46,659 bases of DNA from Promethearchaeia archaeon (GCA_029856235.1 JAHQWP010000054.1:1-46659), one strand, 5' to 3'; shown: positions 7,885 through 16,989, numbered from the stretch's first letter. Notes: generated from the letters alone by a model not told the origin. Numbers and translations: made by a program.

Positions 7885-9507
7885 CTAATTAGGTCGTCTA
7901 ATCACTCTTCCTGGAGATTTGCGATTCTTTTTACCTCTATCGATGACAATAACGCCGTTAACAATAACAAATGGAACACCTTCAGGAATTTGATAAGGTT
8001 GTTCATAGGTTGCTTTATCAATTATCTTATCTGGATCAAAGATAACTATATCAGCCCAATTTCCTTCTCTAATCAGTCCTCTGTCATGGAGTCCAAGTCG
8101 TTGGGCTGGAAACGATGTCATTTTACGAATCGCTTGCTCTAAGGTCAAAACTTTTTCTTCTCTGACATATTTACCCAGTATTCTAGGGTACGTACCAAAA
8201 AATCTTGGATGATAAGCTCCAGCACCAAAAGAAGCGGGAAGTCCAGAACCATCGGTTCCGACCATTTGATAACGGTTCGTCATGATTCTCCTAATATCCT
8301 CTTCTCCCATACTTTGTATCGTTGTCATGACACTTAATTCGTTGTCAATTAATAGATTAAAAAAAGTTTCAAAATCGTCTGAAAAACCTTTAATTTTTGT
8401 GATTTCTGTGATATTCTTTGAAATTATGTCTTTCCAATTTTCACGGGTAACTGTTGAGATGAATAAGTTTTGAAAACTCTCGTCTCGAATCCAATTTTCC
8501 CATCCTTCAATACCTTCTTTAACTTCTTCTCTAATTCTTTCTTGAATTTCTGGTTTCCTTATGCGGTTTAATATTTCTTCATTTTTTCCTTCTCGTACCC
8601 AAGGAGGAAGCGCAGTCATAAGAGTAGACATACCACGATTATAAGGATACTGATCACATGTTATACTAATACCTCGCTCGTTAGCCCCTTCAATTAAGCT
8701 TAAAGTTTCCACGCTAGTACCCCAGTACGGTTTACCAGATATTTTGTGATGAGCTATTTGCCCTCCTACACAGCCAGATTTCTCAACGATTTCAATGACT
8801 TCCTCTACGGCTTTTAAAACCGTTGCTCCCTCACCGCGTATGTGAGAAAAATACAATCCATTATATTCAGCAACTATTTTGGCTAAATCAATTATCTCTT
8901 CTGTTTTTGCAAACACTTGAGGAGCATAGATCAAACCCGTGCTCATACCAAAAGCTCCGGCTTCCATTGATTCACGCAAATATCCCTTCATTTTTTGGAT
9001 TTCTTCTGGATTAGCAGGACGATTTTCACCACCTTGGCCAGCAGCCCACTGTAAATTTCCATATCCTACAAAAAATACCAAATTGGCAGAATTCCGTTTC
9101 TCTTCGTTATAGTCTAGATATTCTGAAAATGTATGATACGGAAACTCAAATTGAGTAAGGATTGGGTCGATTTTACTTATTAATTTAAGAAAATCCTCTT
9201 CTTTTCCCTCAGGAATGGGGGCCATACCGTCTCCACACATTCCGACCACTGCTGTTGTTACTCCTTGGTATAGTGTAGACTCCTGACCTCTGCTACCCGG
9301 TAAAATCCAATCCGTATGGGAGTGAATATCTATGAATCCAGGACACACTACCAGACCATTGGCATCGATAACTTTCTTAGCTTCACTTTTTATCTTTGGA
9401 CTTATTTCAGCTATTTTCCCATCTTTGATTCCGATTTCACTTGAATACCAAGGATTTCCGGTACCATCTATTATTCTTCCATTTTTGATAATTATTTCAA
9501 ATTCCAT
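7885..9507 (-). CDS. N-acyl-D-amino-acid deacylase (amidohydrolase)
   Basis: A metal-dependent amidohydrolase of the D-aminoacylase group, hydrolysing N-acyl-D-amino acids or similar amides. Metal-binding H62-S-H64-T-D66, the C91 position (GMCGDG) used in D-aminoacylase, SHIRGEG, AHHKISG and GTDGSGLP near the C terminus all match the family. The 540-residue length is typical. A TTG lies three codons upstream, but I prefer the ATG at 9507, since the protein then begins with the usual beta-strand MEFEIIIKNG. It may help degrade peptides and amino acids, as expected for peptide-fermenting Lokiarchaeia, but the true substrate is unproven; dihydroorotase-like specificities also occur in this superfamily. 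Confidence 0.9.
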   Translation of the reverse strand: MEFEIIIKNGRIIDGTGNPWYSSEIGIKDGKIAEISPKIKSEAKKVIDANGLVVCPGFIDIHSHTDWILPGSRGQESTLYQGVTTAVVGMCGDGMAPIPEGKEEDFLKLISKIDPILTQFEFPYHTFSEYLDYNEEKRNSANLVFFVGYGNLQWAAGQGGENRPANPEEIQKMKGYLRESMEAGAFGMSTGLIYAPQVFAKTEEIIDLAKIVAEYNGLYFSHIRGEGATVLKAVEEVIEIVEKSGCVGGQIAHHKISGKPYWGTSVETLSLIEGANERGISITCDQYPYNRGMSTLMTALPPWVREGKNEEILNRIRKPEIQERIREEVKEGIEGWENWIRDESFQNLFISTVTRENWKDIISKNITEITKIKGFSDDFETFFNLLIDNELSVMTTIQSMGEEDIRRIMTNRYQMVGTDGSGLPASFGAGAYHPRFFGTYPRILGKYVREEKVLTLEQAIRKMTSFPAQRLGLHDRGLIREGNWADIVIFDPDKIIDKATYEQPYQIPEGVPFVIVNGVIVIDRGKKNRKSPGRVIRRPN

Positions 9508-9600
9508 AGTTAACAAATCTAAATGTGGTATGAGTTGATTAAATAATTATAAATTAAAAAAATAGCAGATTTTTTCAAATCCAAGCAATAGATTTTAAAC

Positions 9601-9747
9601 TTATTTTGGAGATTGTTTTCTTACGAAGAAGTTCTTAGAAGTGCGACACCTAGGGCATTTGTAGTCGTCACCAACCTTTTCAAACGGAATCTCGTGTTCT
9701 TCGTCTATATATACGTAATTACATCTTTTACAGCGGTGTATTGTCAT
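9601..9747 (-). CDS. Rubredoxin, second copy
   Basis: A 48-residue rubredoxin-like protein with C6-x2-C9 and C31-x2-C34, preceded by aromatic Y11/Y13 and followed by the KNFF stretch. It differs from the copy at 7017: the usual LPDDW is replaced by VGDDY, so the two may have different potentials or partners. It starts with ATG eight bases after the stop of the oxidoreductase gene, with GTGA just upstream, so the two genes form an operon. It is the natural electron acceptor of that enzyme, which also has its own fused rubredoxin domain. Tandem fused and free rubredoxins may form a relay. Confidence 0.9.
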   Translation of the reverse strand: MTIHRCKRCNYVYIDEEHEIPFEKVGDDYKCPRCRTSKNFFVRKQSPK

Positions 9748-9755
9748 AATTTTCA

Positions 9756-11102
9756 CTATTTATTTTGTTGTTTTTTGAAACCTTCTTTTGGGTGTTTACA
9801 ATTTGGACATTTCCAATCATCAGGTAAATCTTTGAATAGAATTTCCCTTTTTGTCTCATCATATTCTGCTCCGCAATTAGAGCATATATAGATATATAGC
9901 TCAAGAATATCCATAAGCTCTTCTCGGGTAACATCTTGCTCCATTTTTTTATAAACAAACGGCATAGCTTTGTTGTCTCCATAAAGGATAGCTCCTTTGA
10001 GAGTATTATCCTTCAAGATCAACTTCTGATAGCAGCAGCTGTCCTTATCTGCTCTTTTTAAAATGTCCCAACCTCCACCCTCTTCTTTTGAGGGATCAAA
10101 AATTCCGATTGAAGTTAATTCCATACCTACTATTTTTAAGGTATTTTTTGGTGTGGTTCCCTTGTATTCTATCTTTTTTAAACCTAACGCAGATGCAGCA
10201 ACGATTTTTGACTGTTCCATGCAAGCTGGGATAATTCCCCAAGTTTGATTTTTATATTCAACGCAATCCCCTACCGCAAAGATATCTTTCTTGCTTGTTT
10301 CCAAATATTCATCGACAATGATACCTCGATTGGTTTCGATTCCCGAGTTTTGTGCAAGATCGATAGTGGCTCTAATTCCCGCTTGAATTAAAATAATATC
10401 AGCGTTGAAGTTTTGCCCATCTTTTAATTTAATTCCAGTAACAGAGCCATTACCTAAGATTTCTTCCGTTGCTGCGTTTAAAACAACATTAATACCTTTT
10501 CTTACTATTTCTTCTTTAAGCATTGAGCTGCATTCGTCGTCTAGTTGCCTTGGCAATAATCGGGGAAAAAACTCAATAACTGTTGTATCTAAGTTGGTGT
10601 TCTTAATTTGGTTAGCTAATTCTAATCCCAGTAGCCCTCCTCCTATTACAATAGCCCTTTTTGCTTTGTGTGTTTGAATGTATTTTTTGATTTCTAATGT
10701 ATCGTCAATAGTTCTTAAAGTAAATACTCCTTTTCCTACCATTTCTCTTGCATTTTTTATGGGAGGGATATTTGGGACACTACCCAGAGCTAATATTAAT
10801 TTGTCATAAGAAACAGGGTCTTCCTGACCTTCAATAAAGAGAACTTTTTGATCTGGTTCAATTTTAGTAACCTTACTATTTAGGTTTAGTTTTATATTTT
10901 TATCCTTATACCAATCATGTTTAAAAACAATCAAATCTTCAGCTTGAATTTTGCCAGGGATTAACTCTGGCAGATTAACTCTTGTGTAATAAGGATATTT
11001 TTCTTGAGTATAGATTTCAATATCAACATCCTCATTGAGATATCTAATGTTCTGAGCTGAAAAGGTTCCAGCAACATTATTTCCTACGATTACAACTTTC
11101 AT
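9756..11102 (-). CDS. NAD(P)H:rubredoxin oxidoreductase-like flavoprotein with C-terminal rubredoxin domain
   Basis: A pyridine-nucleotide-disulfide-oxidoreductase-fold FAD enzyme of the NADH:rubredoxin reductase/NAD(P)H oxidase type. The N-terminal FAD fold is VIVGNNVAG (residues 4-12). The NAD(P)-binding GGGLLGLE motif lies near residue 155, and the second FAD motif FAVGDC near residue 275. Residues 402-448 form an added rubredoxin domain with C407-x2-C410 and C432-x2-C435 and the LPDDW segment. The redox-active disulfide seen in lipoamide dehydrogenases is absent. The protein should move electrons from NAD(P)H through FAD to its own iron centre and on to the rubredoxin encoded just downstream, then to rubrerythrin, Dfx and FprA. 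The cofactor preference (NADH or NADPH) is not decidable by eye. Confidence 0.9.
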   Translation of the reverse strand: MKVVIVGNNVAGTFSAQNIRYLNEDVDIEIYTQEKYPYYTRVNLPELIPGKIQAEDLIVFKHDWYKDKNIKLNLNSKVTKIEPDQKVLFIEGQEDPVSYDKLILALGSVPNIPPIKNAREMVGKGVFTLRTIDDTLEIKKYIQTHKAKRAIVIGGGLLGLELANQIKNTNLDTTVIEFFPRLLPRQLDDECSSMLKEEIVRKGINVVLNAATEEILGNGSVTGIKLKDGQNFNADIILIQAGIRATIDLAQNSGIETNRGIIVDEYLETSKKDIFAVGDCVEYKNQTWGIIPACMEQSKIVAASALGLKKIEYKGTTPKNTLKIVGMELTSIGIFDPSKEEGGGWDILKRADKDSCCYQKLILKDNTLKGAILYGDNKAMPFVYKKMEQDVTREELMDILELYIYICSNCGAEYDETKREILFKDLPDDWKCPNCKHPKEGFKKQQNK

Positions 11103-11225
11103 AGTTTTTATATTTATTTTTTCTTATTTTAACGTTATTATTATATTCTGAAAATTATACCTATTCGAGCTTAAAAGAACATGTTCGAAATTAAAAATAT
11201 ATAATCATCTCCATTTGATCTAAAT

Positions 11226-12056
11226 ATGACTGAAACAAAACAAAATAGGTTGATCACGCGAAAGATAATAAACATAAATAGAGATTTATGTACAGGTTGC
11301 GGTAATTGTATTGTAGATTGCGCTGAAGCTGCACTTGAAATTATCGATGGAAAGGCTAAAGTTGTTAACGATCTTTTCTGTGATGGTTTAGGTGCATGTA
11401 TCCAAGGTTGTCCTACTGGTGCCCTTGAAATAATTGAAAGAGAAGCTGCAGAATTTAACGAGGAAGCTGTTGAAAAGCGATTAGAATCTTTAAAAAGCAA
11501 GGAAGAAGCAGAATTAGCGCAAGTAGAACAGATCGTTGCTGAGCATTCACACCAATGCGGTTGTGATTCCACTCAAGAAGACTCTAAAATAACACTTGAA
11601 AATCATGTGTGCAGTTGTGCTTCCGCAGAAACAATGCTGTTTAATGAATCTGAGGAACAAACCAGAAAAGTCTCCTCCACATTGAGACAATGGCCCGTTC
11701 AAATGCATTTAATAAATCCAACAGCCCCATACTTTCAAGGAGCAGATGTGATACTGACTGCTGACTGCGTTGCTTATGCTCTTGGTGAATATCATGATAA
11801 ATATTTAAAGGGCCATTCTATAGCGATTGCTTGCCCTAAACTCGACCAAGGAAGAGAAATTTATATTGAAAAGATTAGATCTTGGTTTGACGAAGCAAAA
11901 ATAAATACTCTAACAGTCATGAGGATGCAAATTCCTTGTTGTGGTGGTTTGCTTGGAATAGTTCAAGAGGCTGTTAAAAGAGCGAGTAGAAAAGTACCGA
12001 TAAAGTATATAATAGTGAGTGTTGAAGGCACAATTTTTAAGGAAGAATGGTTATAA
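11226..12056 (+). CDS. 4Fe-4S ferredoxin-type protein with C-terminal domain
   Basis: An iron-sulfur protein of a family widespread in anaerobes. The N terminus has a complete cluster motif C22-x2-C25-x2-C28-x3-C32. A second motif, CDGLGACIQGC, keeps C52, C58 and C62 but has L55 where the usual second cysteine would be; the CDGLGAC form is, from memory, typical of this family rather than damage. A variable Cys/His-rich linker (about residues 105-130) contains CGC and CSC. It is followed by a globular domain with RQWPVQ, APYF, a DCVAYA stretch and a PCCGG pair near residue 240. The specific reaction is unknown. The ATG has no ribosome-binding site and is probably leaderless. It is divergent from the oxidoreductase gene. 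Confidence 0.8.
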   Translation: MTETKQNRLITRKIININRDLCTGCGNCIVDCAEAALEIIDGKAKVVNDLFCDGLGACIQGCPTGALEIIEREAAEFNEEAVEKRLESLKSKEEAELAQVEQIVAEHSHQCGCDSTQEDSKITLENHVCSCASAETMLFNESEEQTRKVSSTLRQWPVQMHLINPTAPYFQGADVILTADCVAYALGEYHDKYLKGHSIAIACPKLDQGREIYIEKIRSWFDEAKINTLTVMRMQIPCCGGLLGIVQEAVKRASRKVPIKYIIVSVEGTIFKEEWL

Positions 12057-12124
12057 GACAATTTTTATCTTATTCTTTTATTTTTATATTGTGTAAGTAG
12101 TTTTACCCCTTTTATTGTGAAGTA

Positions 12125-12135
12125 TTTTTTTTTTT
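12125..12135 (+). terminator. Poly-T terminator (T11)
   Basis: An uninterrupted run of eleven T lies about 70 bases after the stop of the 4Fe-4S protein gene, in otherwise T-rich DNA. This fits an archaeal intrinsic terminator. Confidence 0.45.
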
Positions 12136-12279
12136 GAAGTTATTCACACTTTCTTAGTTTATTTTTCATAAGTTTAAACTAATGTTAAAAATTAATAGTA
12201 TTATTACCTTTTGACATTCCTAAAATAGCAGCATTCTTAGCAGAACAAATTAAGGATTATTCCTAAGATTTAATCAAAT

Positions 12280-12933
12280 TTACATTTCGAACATTACTTT
12301 TTTTTGAATTATTTTCCTAAGATTAACAGATAGAGCAGACTTTGACTTCCCTAACTCGTTAGCTAATTCCTCTAAAGAAATTTTTCTCGGAATTTCAAAA
12401 AATCCTGAAGAAATAGCTTTATTCAAGATTGTTGATTCGTCTAGAGTTAATTTATTCTTATCGTCGTCAACATTATAAGGAGAAGTTCCAATTCTGAGGA
12501 GTGTATAATTGATGCCTTTCTGTTCAAAAAGATTTAATAGGTCATCTATTCTTTCCCTACTTGACACTAACCTCCAGTAAGCGTATCCTTCTCTTACTCG
12601 TACTGGAAAGTTAACTAAAACACCACATTTGATTATTGCGTATAATAAAAATGGATCCTTCGTTTTTATATTAAATTTTACTCTCGTGTCTTCTTTTTCT
12701 AATACACTAATATCAATTACAGATTTGTGATGAGTAATATCTTCTATTATTGAATCGATGCTATGATGAAAAATTTCAATTATTGAATTTCCAATAGAGT
12801 TTTCAAAATCATAAGGAAGAAAGTGTTCAATTTCCATTCGCATATCACGAAATTTTTTGAAGATTTCCGAAATCCACAGTTGGTCTGGAAACTTAATCTT
12901 AATCCTTGCTAAACTCGATTTGGATGAATTCAT
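12280..12933 (-). CDS. HTH_10 (bacterio-opsin activator-type) transcription regulator
   Basis: A 217-residue predicted DNA-binding protein. The last 55 residues (LTLDESTILNKAISSGFFEIPRKISLEELANELGKSKSALSVNLR, in two parts) match the archaeal HTH_10 domain: a helix pair followed by a helix-turn-helix. The first 155 residues are a mixed sensor-like region without cysteine clusters or membrane segments. It is divergent from the iron-sulfur flavoprotein gene at 13023, with 89 bases between the starts. It may therefore control that gene or the nearby 4Fe-4S gene. The ligand is unknown. Confidence 0.82.
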   Translation of the reverse strand: MNSSKSSLARIKIKFPDQLWISEIFKKFRDMRMEIEHFLPYDFENSIGNSIIEIFHHSIDSIIEDITHHKSVIDISVLEKEDTRVKFNIKTKDPFLLYAIIKCGVLVNFPVRVREGYAYWRLVSSRERIDDLLNLFEQKGINYTLLRIGTSPYNVDDDKNKLTLDESTILNKAISSGFFEIPRKISLEELANELGKSKSALSVNLRKIIQKKVMFEM

Positions 12934-13022
12934 CGTAATTAGTAATAAACAAGAATTTAAAACATTTTTTAGAATTAAAATAAAAAATAATAAATAAAGA
13001 AAGAAATAGCTATATTGTAACT

Positions 13023-13622
13023 ATGGTGGAAAATAAGAATCTGCTTTTAGGAATCTGTGGGAGTCCCAGAAAAGAAGGAACTGATTATGCCGTTGAATAC
13101 GCTTTGAAATACGCTTCGGAAAAGTATGGGTTTGATACTGAATTCTGGACGGTAAGAGGAAAAGAAATCAAATATTGTACACACTGTGATTATTGTATTA
13201 GAGAGAAAAAAGGATGCATTAATGAAGATGACGTTCAGAAACTTTATCCTTTATTGGAATCAGCCAAATTTTTACTCATAGGTACTCCTGTATTTCAAGG
13301 TAATCTTTCGGGACAATTGAAAACTGTACTAGATCGTTGTCGTGGATTAGTTGCTAAAAATCCTAATGTATTTAAAGATAAATATGGAATAGCTCTTGCG
13401 GTAGGGGGAGATCGAAGTGGAGGACAGGAAATTGCGATTAGAAGTATTTTAGATTTTTATCAACAAAATCATATAATATCTGTTTCTGGTGGTGCGTTTG
13501 GAGCTAATTTGGGTGCTTCTTTATGGAGCAGAGATAACGGCAAAGAAGGGGTTCAAAACGACGAAGTTGGATTAAGAACAATTAGAAAAGTCGTAAAAAG
13601 ATTAACAGCATTTAAAGAATAG
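13023..13622 (+). CDS. Iron-sulfur flavoprotein (Isf-like), second copy
   Basis: FMN-binding flavodoxin-fold protein with the phosphate loop GICGSPRKEGTD (residues 10-21) and a compact cysteine motif C52-x2-C55-x2-C58-x6-C65, fitting the Isf cluster. The TPVFQGNLSGQLK stretch is the usual flavin/dimer loop. At 199 residues it has the normal Isf length, unlike the longer paralogue at 1236-2078. It probably passes electrons between ferredoxin and oxygen- or peroxide-linked acceptors. The ATG is probably leaderless, since no ribosome-binding site is visible. It is paired divergently with the HTH_10 regulator. Confidence 0.9.
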   Translation: MVENKNLLLGICGSPRKEGTDYAVEYALKYASEKYGFDTEFWTVRGKEIKYCTHCDYCIREKKGCINEDDVQKLYPLLESAKFLLIGTPVFQGNLSGQLKTVLDRCRGLVAKNPNVFKDKYGIALAVGGDRSGGQEIAIRSILDFYQQNHIISVSGGAFGANLGASLWSRDNGKEGVQNDEVGLRTIRKVVKRLTAFKE

Positions 13623-13631
13623 AAAAAAAAA
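13623..13631 (-). terminator. Poly-T terminator for the glutaredoxin-like gene
   Basis: Nine A on the plus strand read as T9 on the minus strand, 18 bases after the stop of the minus-strand glutaredoxin-like gene. It abuts the stop of the convergent flavoprotein gene. Confidence 0.4.
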
Positions 13632-13649
13632 TATAAAACTTACTAAAAC

Positions 13650-13946
13650 TTATTTGACTCCAAAGAGTTTCATTGCTTCTTTTTCTCTAAGTCCGGAGAT
13701 ACCCCAGAGTTCTTTAAACCAATATTTTCCGTTCATAATTACAACTGGAGTATTTACAATACATCCATCAGCGTCACAGAAAGTTTTAAGAAAGTTATCA
13801 TCGTGCAATAACTTATGAGTAAATTCCTCGTCGTCAATATCACGCTCTATATATTCAACATCGTGCTTATGAAGCCATTCCTTCAATTCTGCACATCTAT
13901 GACAATCTGTTTTTGAAATTATTATTGGAACTTGCATTTTGCTCAT
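13650..13946 (-). CDS. Glutaredoxin-like thioredoxin-fold protein
   Basis: A 98-residue thioredoxin-fold protein. The active-site motif is C15-H-R-C18 after the first strand, and a cis-proline lies in VNTPVVIM near residue 68. It also has two more cysteines (in CDADGC near residues 57-62), a spacing not typical of glutaredoxins, which could bind a metal or form a second disulfide. It may reduce protein disulfides. It is on the opposite strand from its neighbours and appears monocistronic. The second glutaredoxin-like gene, at 18872, has a different motif (CQWC). Confidence 0.83.
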   Translation of the reverse strand: MSKMQVPIIISKTDCHRCAELKEWLHKHDVEYIERDIDDEEFTHKLLHDDNFLKTFCDADGCIVNTPVVIMNGKYWFKELWGISGLREKEAMKLFGVK

Positions 13947-14112
13947 AATATTTATATCATATCTACCTACTATAAAAAAAGTTTAGGTTCTAATCTATAA
14001 ATAATTAGAAAAGAAATATCATAACAAATCAAATTAAGGCGAAAAATTATTTTAAATCATACAAAATTTTCAATATTATCTAAATTAAAATAATAGCTTC
14101 TAAAATAATATT

Positions 14113-14559
14113 ATGTTAAGTTTAAAAAAATCTAAAGTAATAAAAAAAGTGAGGAGCGCATACTTCATTGGAAGACAGTTGTCACGACTAAAGATGGGTC
14201 AATCCTATTACAGCATTGCAGTATCGACTGTTAGTGCAATATCTTTGATTTCCTTAGCTTTTGAGATAAGTTTTTGGATGTTAATAATATTCTTTCCTAT
14301 TCTATTGCTTGGCACATTCTTAATCGGTTATTTTATGGATATCTATAATATTAACACGATGGACAAACTGAAAGCTAACGAAATAGGTAATAGATATCTC
14401 ACAACTAGCGATTTAAAAAGCCAGGAATTTCAAATATTGCAAACAGAAATTTTTCTTGAAGCATTGAAGGCTATTCAAGAAGATCGCCAATTAGATCCTA
14501 AAGACTTACTAAAGAAGTATGATCTTTATTTCAGAAAGTGGAAGTCTCCCTATAACTAA
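14113..14559 (+). CDS. Small membrane protein, unknown
   Basis: I do not recognise this 148-residue protein. It starts with a basic segment (about residues 4-30) and continues into two closely spaced hydrophobic segments at about residues 34-76. A charged cytoplasmic-looking tail follows, with predicted helices and a KKYDLYFRKWKS end. The basic N terminus and the charged C-terminal half suggest both ends lie on the cytoplasmic side. It converges with the SIR2-TPR gene at 14635. There is no ribosome-binding site, so it is probably leaderless. No function is proposed. Confidence 0.65.
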   Translation: MLSLKKSKVIKKVRSAYFIGRQLSRLKMGQSYYSIAVSTVSAISLISLAFEISFWMLIIFFPILLLGTFLIGYFMDIYNINTMDKLKANEIGNRYLTTSDLKSQEFQILQTEIFLEALKAIQEDRQLDPKDLLKKYDLYFRKWKSPYN

Positions 14560-14634
14560 GACAAAGATAAAAATTGACTGGGTAATTTTGTGCTCTTGAA
14601 TAAATATTCAATCTTTAATAATAATTAGAAAGTT

Positions 14635-16989
14635 TTAATAAGTTATTTTAGAACGTATATTGTTAATGAGGGGAATCCAATCCTTAGATAAATTAAGAGA
14701 AGGTTGTTGAATTAATTTATTGACTCTATTTAACTGCTTTATAACTTTTTTTTCTACATTTTTTGTATTTTTATTGTATTCTAAGGATAATAATTCTTTT
14801 TTTACCATTTCAAGATTTTTTTTAGCAGTTTGAATTCCTACAGAGTGATTTTTAATAATTTCATCTTTTACTTTTTCATATTCTTTAACCATTTTACCTA
14901 TATAATTTATATAATTATCAAAATTGTTAAGTTTTAAATAAGCTTGACTTAAACCAGAAAGACAAATTGCTTTTCGATGCCAAATTTCTTCGCTGAAAAC
15001 TAATTTGCTGGATTCTATTACGGCATTCAATTCATCTATTGCAAATTCTAAATCCTCCATTTTTCCTCTTTCAATTAATGCTTTACTTCTATAGAATCTT
15101 GCACTTAACATATTTGGATCCATACTTCGTTCGTTTGGTTCTTTAGGATCGCCATTAAGGCATTCAATACAATTCCTATAATTCTGAATACTTTCTTCTA
15201 AAAGTTCAATTTTATGTCCGAAATCTAATTCTGACATTGCTATATTATAAATACATAAACCTAAGTTTCTATATGCTTGAAAACCTTCCCAAAGAAACCT
15301 TGATCTCCCTGATAAGCTCAAAAATTTTTCAAAACATAGTTTAGCTTCATTATAATTACCCAACTTTTGTTTTATCAATCCAAGGACATTGTATGATTGA
15401 CCTTCTCCACCTAAACCTGTCCTATTACCTGTTTTAAATAAAATATTTATACTAAGCTTGCATAACTGTAATGCTTGATTTAATTTTTTTATATTCTCAT
15501 TTCTGTCTTCTTCATTCTTTATTGATGAAATATCAGGGATGTTCCTAGAGTAAATTAAAGCTAATGTTCTTAATGCTTGCCCTATTTCAAATAAATTTGA
15601 ATTTTTGTTAAAATCAATAAGTTTATTAAATAATTCTATTGCTTTCTCTCCGTAAATTATTCCGTCGATAGCATTATTAAGTCTATTATTAATTAAAACT
15701 AATTGTAAATAATTGTTTGCTAGGTCACTGATAGAATCTAATTCTTCAAAATCTTTAATTAATTTTTCAAGAATGTCTTTTGCTTTACTCCAATTATAGT
15801 TTCCACCTTTTTTATAAAGAATATTACAATATTTTAATAAATTTCTCGCCATAATAAGGTTTTTATGCAAATTCACTGCATGTTCATAATACTTTAAAGC
15901 ATCTTCTAGATGTTCTTCTCCGATGATTTCATAGATCGCTGAAAGTATATAAAAGCGTTCAGCTTTATTTATACCATTTACCCAGTTTTTAATTATCTCA
16001 TTTGTCCTAGATTTAACTTTTTGTCTAAAACCAGAAGTTATTTTTTGAGTAATCTGAGATATTAGAAGTTCTATGAATGCCCTTGTATAAATTTCTATTA
16101 CAACACCATTACGATAAGAAAGAGCAATAGTAAAAGAATTAAGTATTTCCCAATCACTGGAAAGAATTTTAGGTTGTGGTATCTTTCCGATTTTTTTATT
16201 CTCGAATTCTAATTGATCATTTTTAAAAACTTTCCAAGAATCTAAATTTTTATTATCGGTATGCCTAACCCACCAAATCTGGCGATTTGAGGGATACGTA
16301 ATCAAGAAATTATAAAGATCAAAATCATCCAAACCACTATATCCCAGAACAATACAATCATATTTCGTGATTAAAGCTTTTACTAATTTTAATTTTGAAT
16401 CTGGAATTTCTCTTTGAACTTGTTGAAGTATTGCCCTAATTGAATCTCGACAATCTTTCCCCTCTGGAGAAGTAAAAGAACCGTGAAATTTAATTAAATA
16501 GCCTAAATTTTTACTTTCTAATTCCTGTGAAGCATTTTTATAATCATCATCAAATATAATCACCTTTAGATTTTTTTGATAACCACTTTTAAAGTATGCA
16601 CGCTCTATTAGATTATCAAAATTGGTAGTTAATACTACATGACCCTTGTTTATCATTTCTGCTAAAAAGTAATGGATCAAATTAGGAAATACAATTTCCT
16701 CTTCTGAATTAATCAAATCTGGATTTAAAACATTTATAGGAATCAATGCTCTTTCATTAATAACATTATATAATATTTGAAAAAAAACTTCAGGACGAAT
16801 TTTATCCATACTTAAAGCCTCTAATCTCGAATCTGGCTCAATAAGAGCTCTTATACATTGCAATTGAGGCCATGTTGTAAGAAATGAAGGTGCTTCGAAT
16901 GATATTCCTGCTCCAACTATAAACACTAATCTCTGATTTTGAATCGCGTTTTTTAGTTTAATAATCTCTTCATTAATTAAGACTGTCAT
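14635..16989 (-). CDS. SIR2-like domain protein with C-terminal TPR region
   Basis: A 784-residue protein. The N-terminal SIR2_2-type domain has the NAD-binding loop G26-A-G-I-S30, the segment T121-T-N-F-D125-N-L-I-E, a catalytic-type H169 in KFHGS, and GYSGLDDFD at about 216-224. These residues are the NADase/deacylase core. The rest, from about residue 330, is a helical solenoid with several TPR-like units (for example residues around YNEAKLCFEKFL). SIR2-TPR architectures occur among prokaryotic anti-phage NADases that deplete NAD+ on infection; that role is an inference here, since a defence island is not evident. The ATG at 16989 is preferred over a TTG four codons upstream. It is alone in its transcript. 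Confidence 0.85.
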   Translation of the reverse strand: MTVLINEEIIKLKNAIQNQRLVFIVGAGISFEAPSFLTTWPQLQCIRALIEPDSRLEALSMDKIRPEVFFQILYNVINERALIPINVLNPDLINSEEEIVFPNLIHYFLAEMINKGHVVLTTNFDNLIERAYFKSGYQKNLKVIIFDDDYKNASQELESKNLGYLIKFHGSFTSPEGKDCRDSIRAILQQVQREIPDSKLKLVKALITKYDCIVLGYSGLDDFDLYNFLITYPSNRQIWWVRHTDNKNLDSWKVFKNDQLEFENKKIGKIPQPKILSSDWEILNSFTIALSYRNGVVIEIYTRAFIELLISQITQKITSGFRQKVKSRTNEIIKNWVNGINKAERFYILSAIYEIIGEEHLEDALKYYEHAVNLHKNLIMARNLLKYCNILYKKGGNYNWSKAKDILEKLIKDFEELDSISDLANNYLQLVLINNRLNNAIDGIIYGEKAIELFNKLIDFNKNSNLFEIGQALRTLALIYSRNIPDISSIKNEEDRNENIKKLNQALQLCKLSINILFKTGNRTGLGGEGQSYNVLGLIKQKLGNYNEAKLCFEKFLSLSGRSRFLWEGFQAYRNLGLCIYNIAMSELDFGHKIELLEESIQNYRNCIECLNGDPKEPNERSMDPNMLSARFYRSKALIERGKMEDLEFAIDELNAVIESSKLVFSEEIWHRKAICLSGLSQAYLKLNNFDNYINYIGKMVKEYEKVKDEIIKNHSVGIQTAKKNLEMVKKELLSLEYNKNTKNVEKKVIKQLNRVNKLIQQPSLNLSKDWIPLINNIRSKITY

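Noticed and set aside
9728-9982. Minus-strand frame over the end of the oxidoreductase gene
   Set aside because: It lies wholly within the better-supported oxidoreductase gene and lacks a family-like pattern; the rubredoxin at 9601-9747 is the real gene there.
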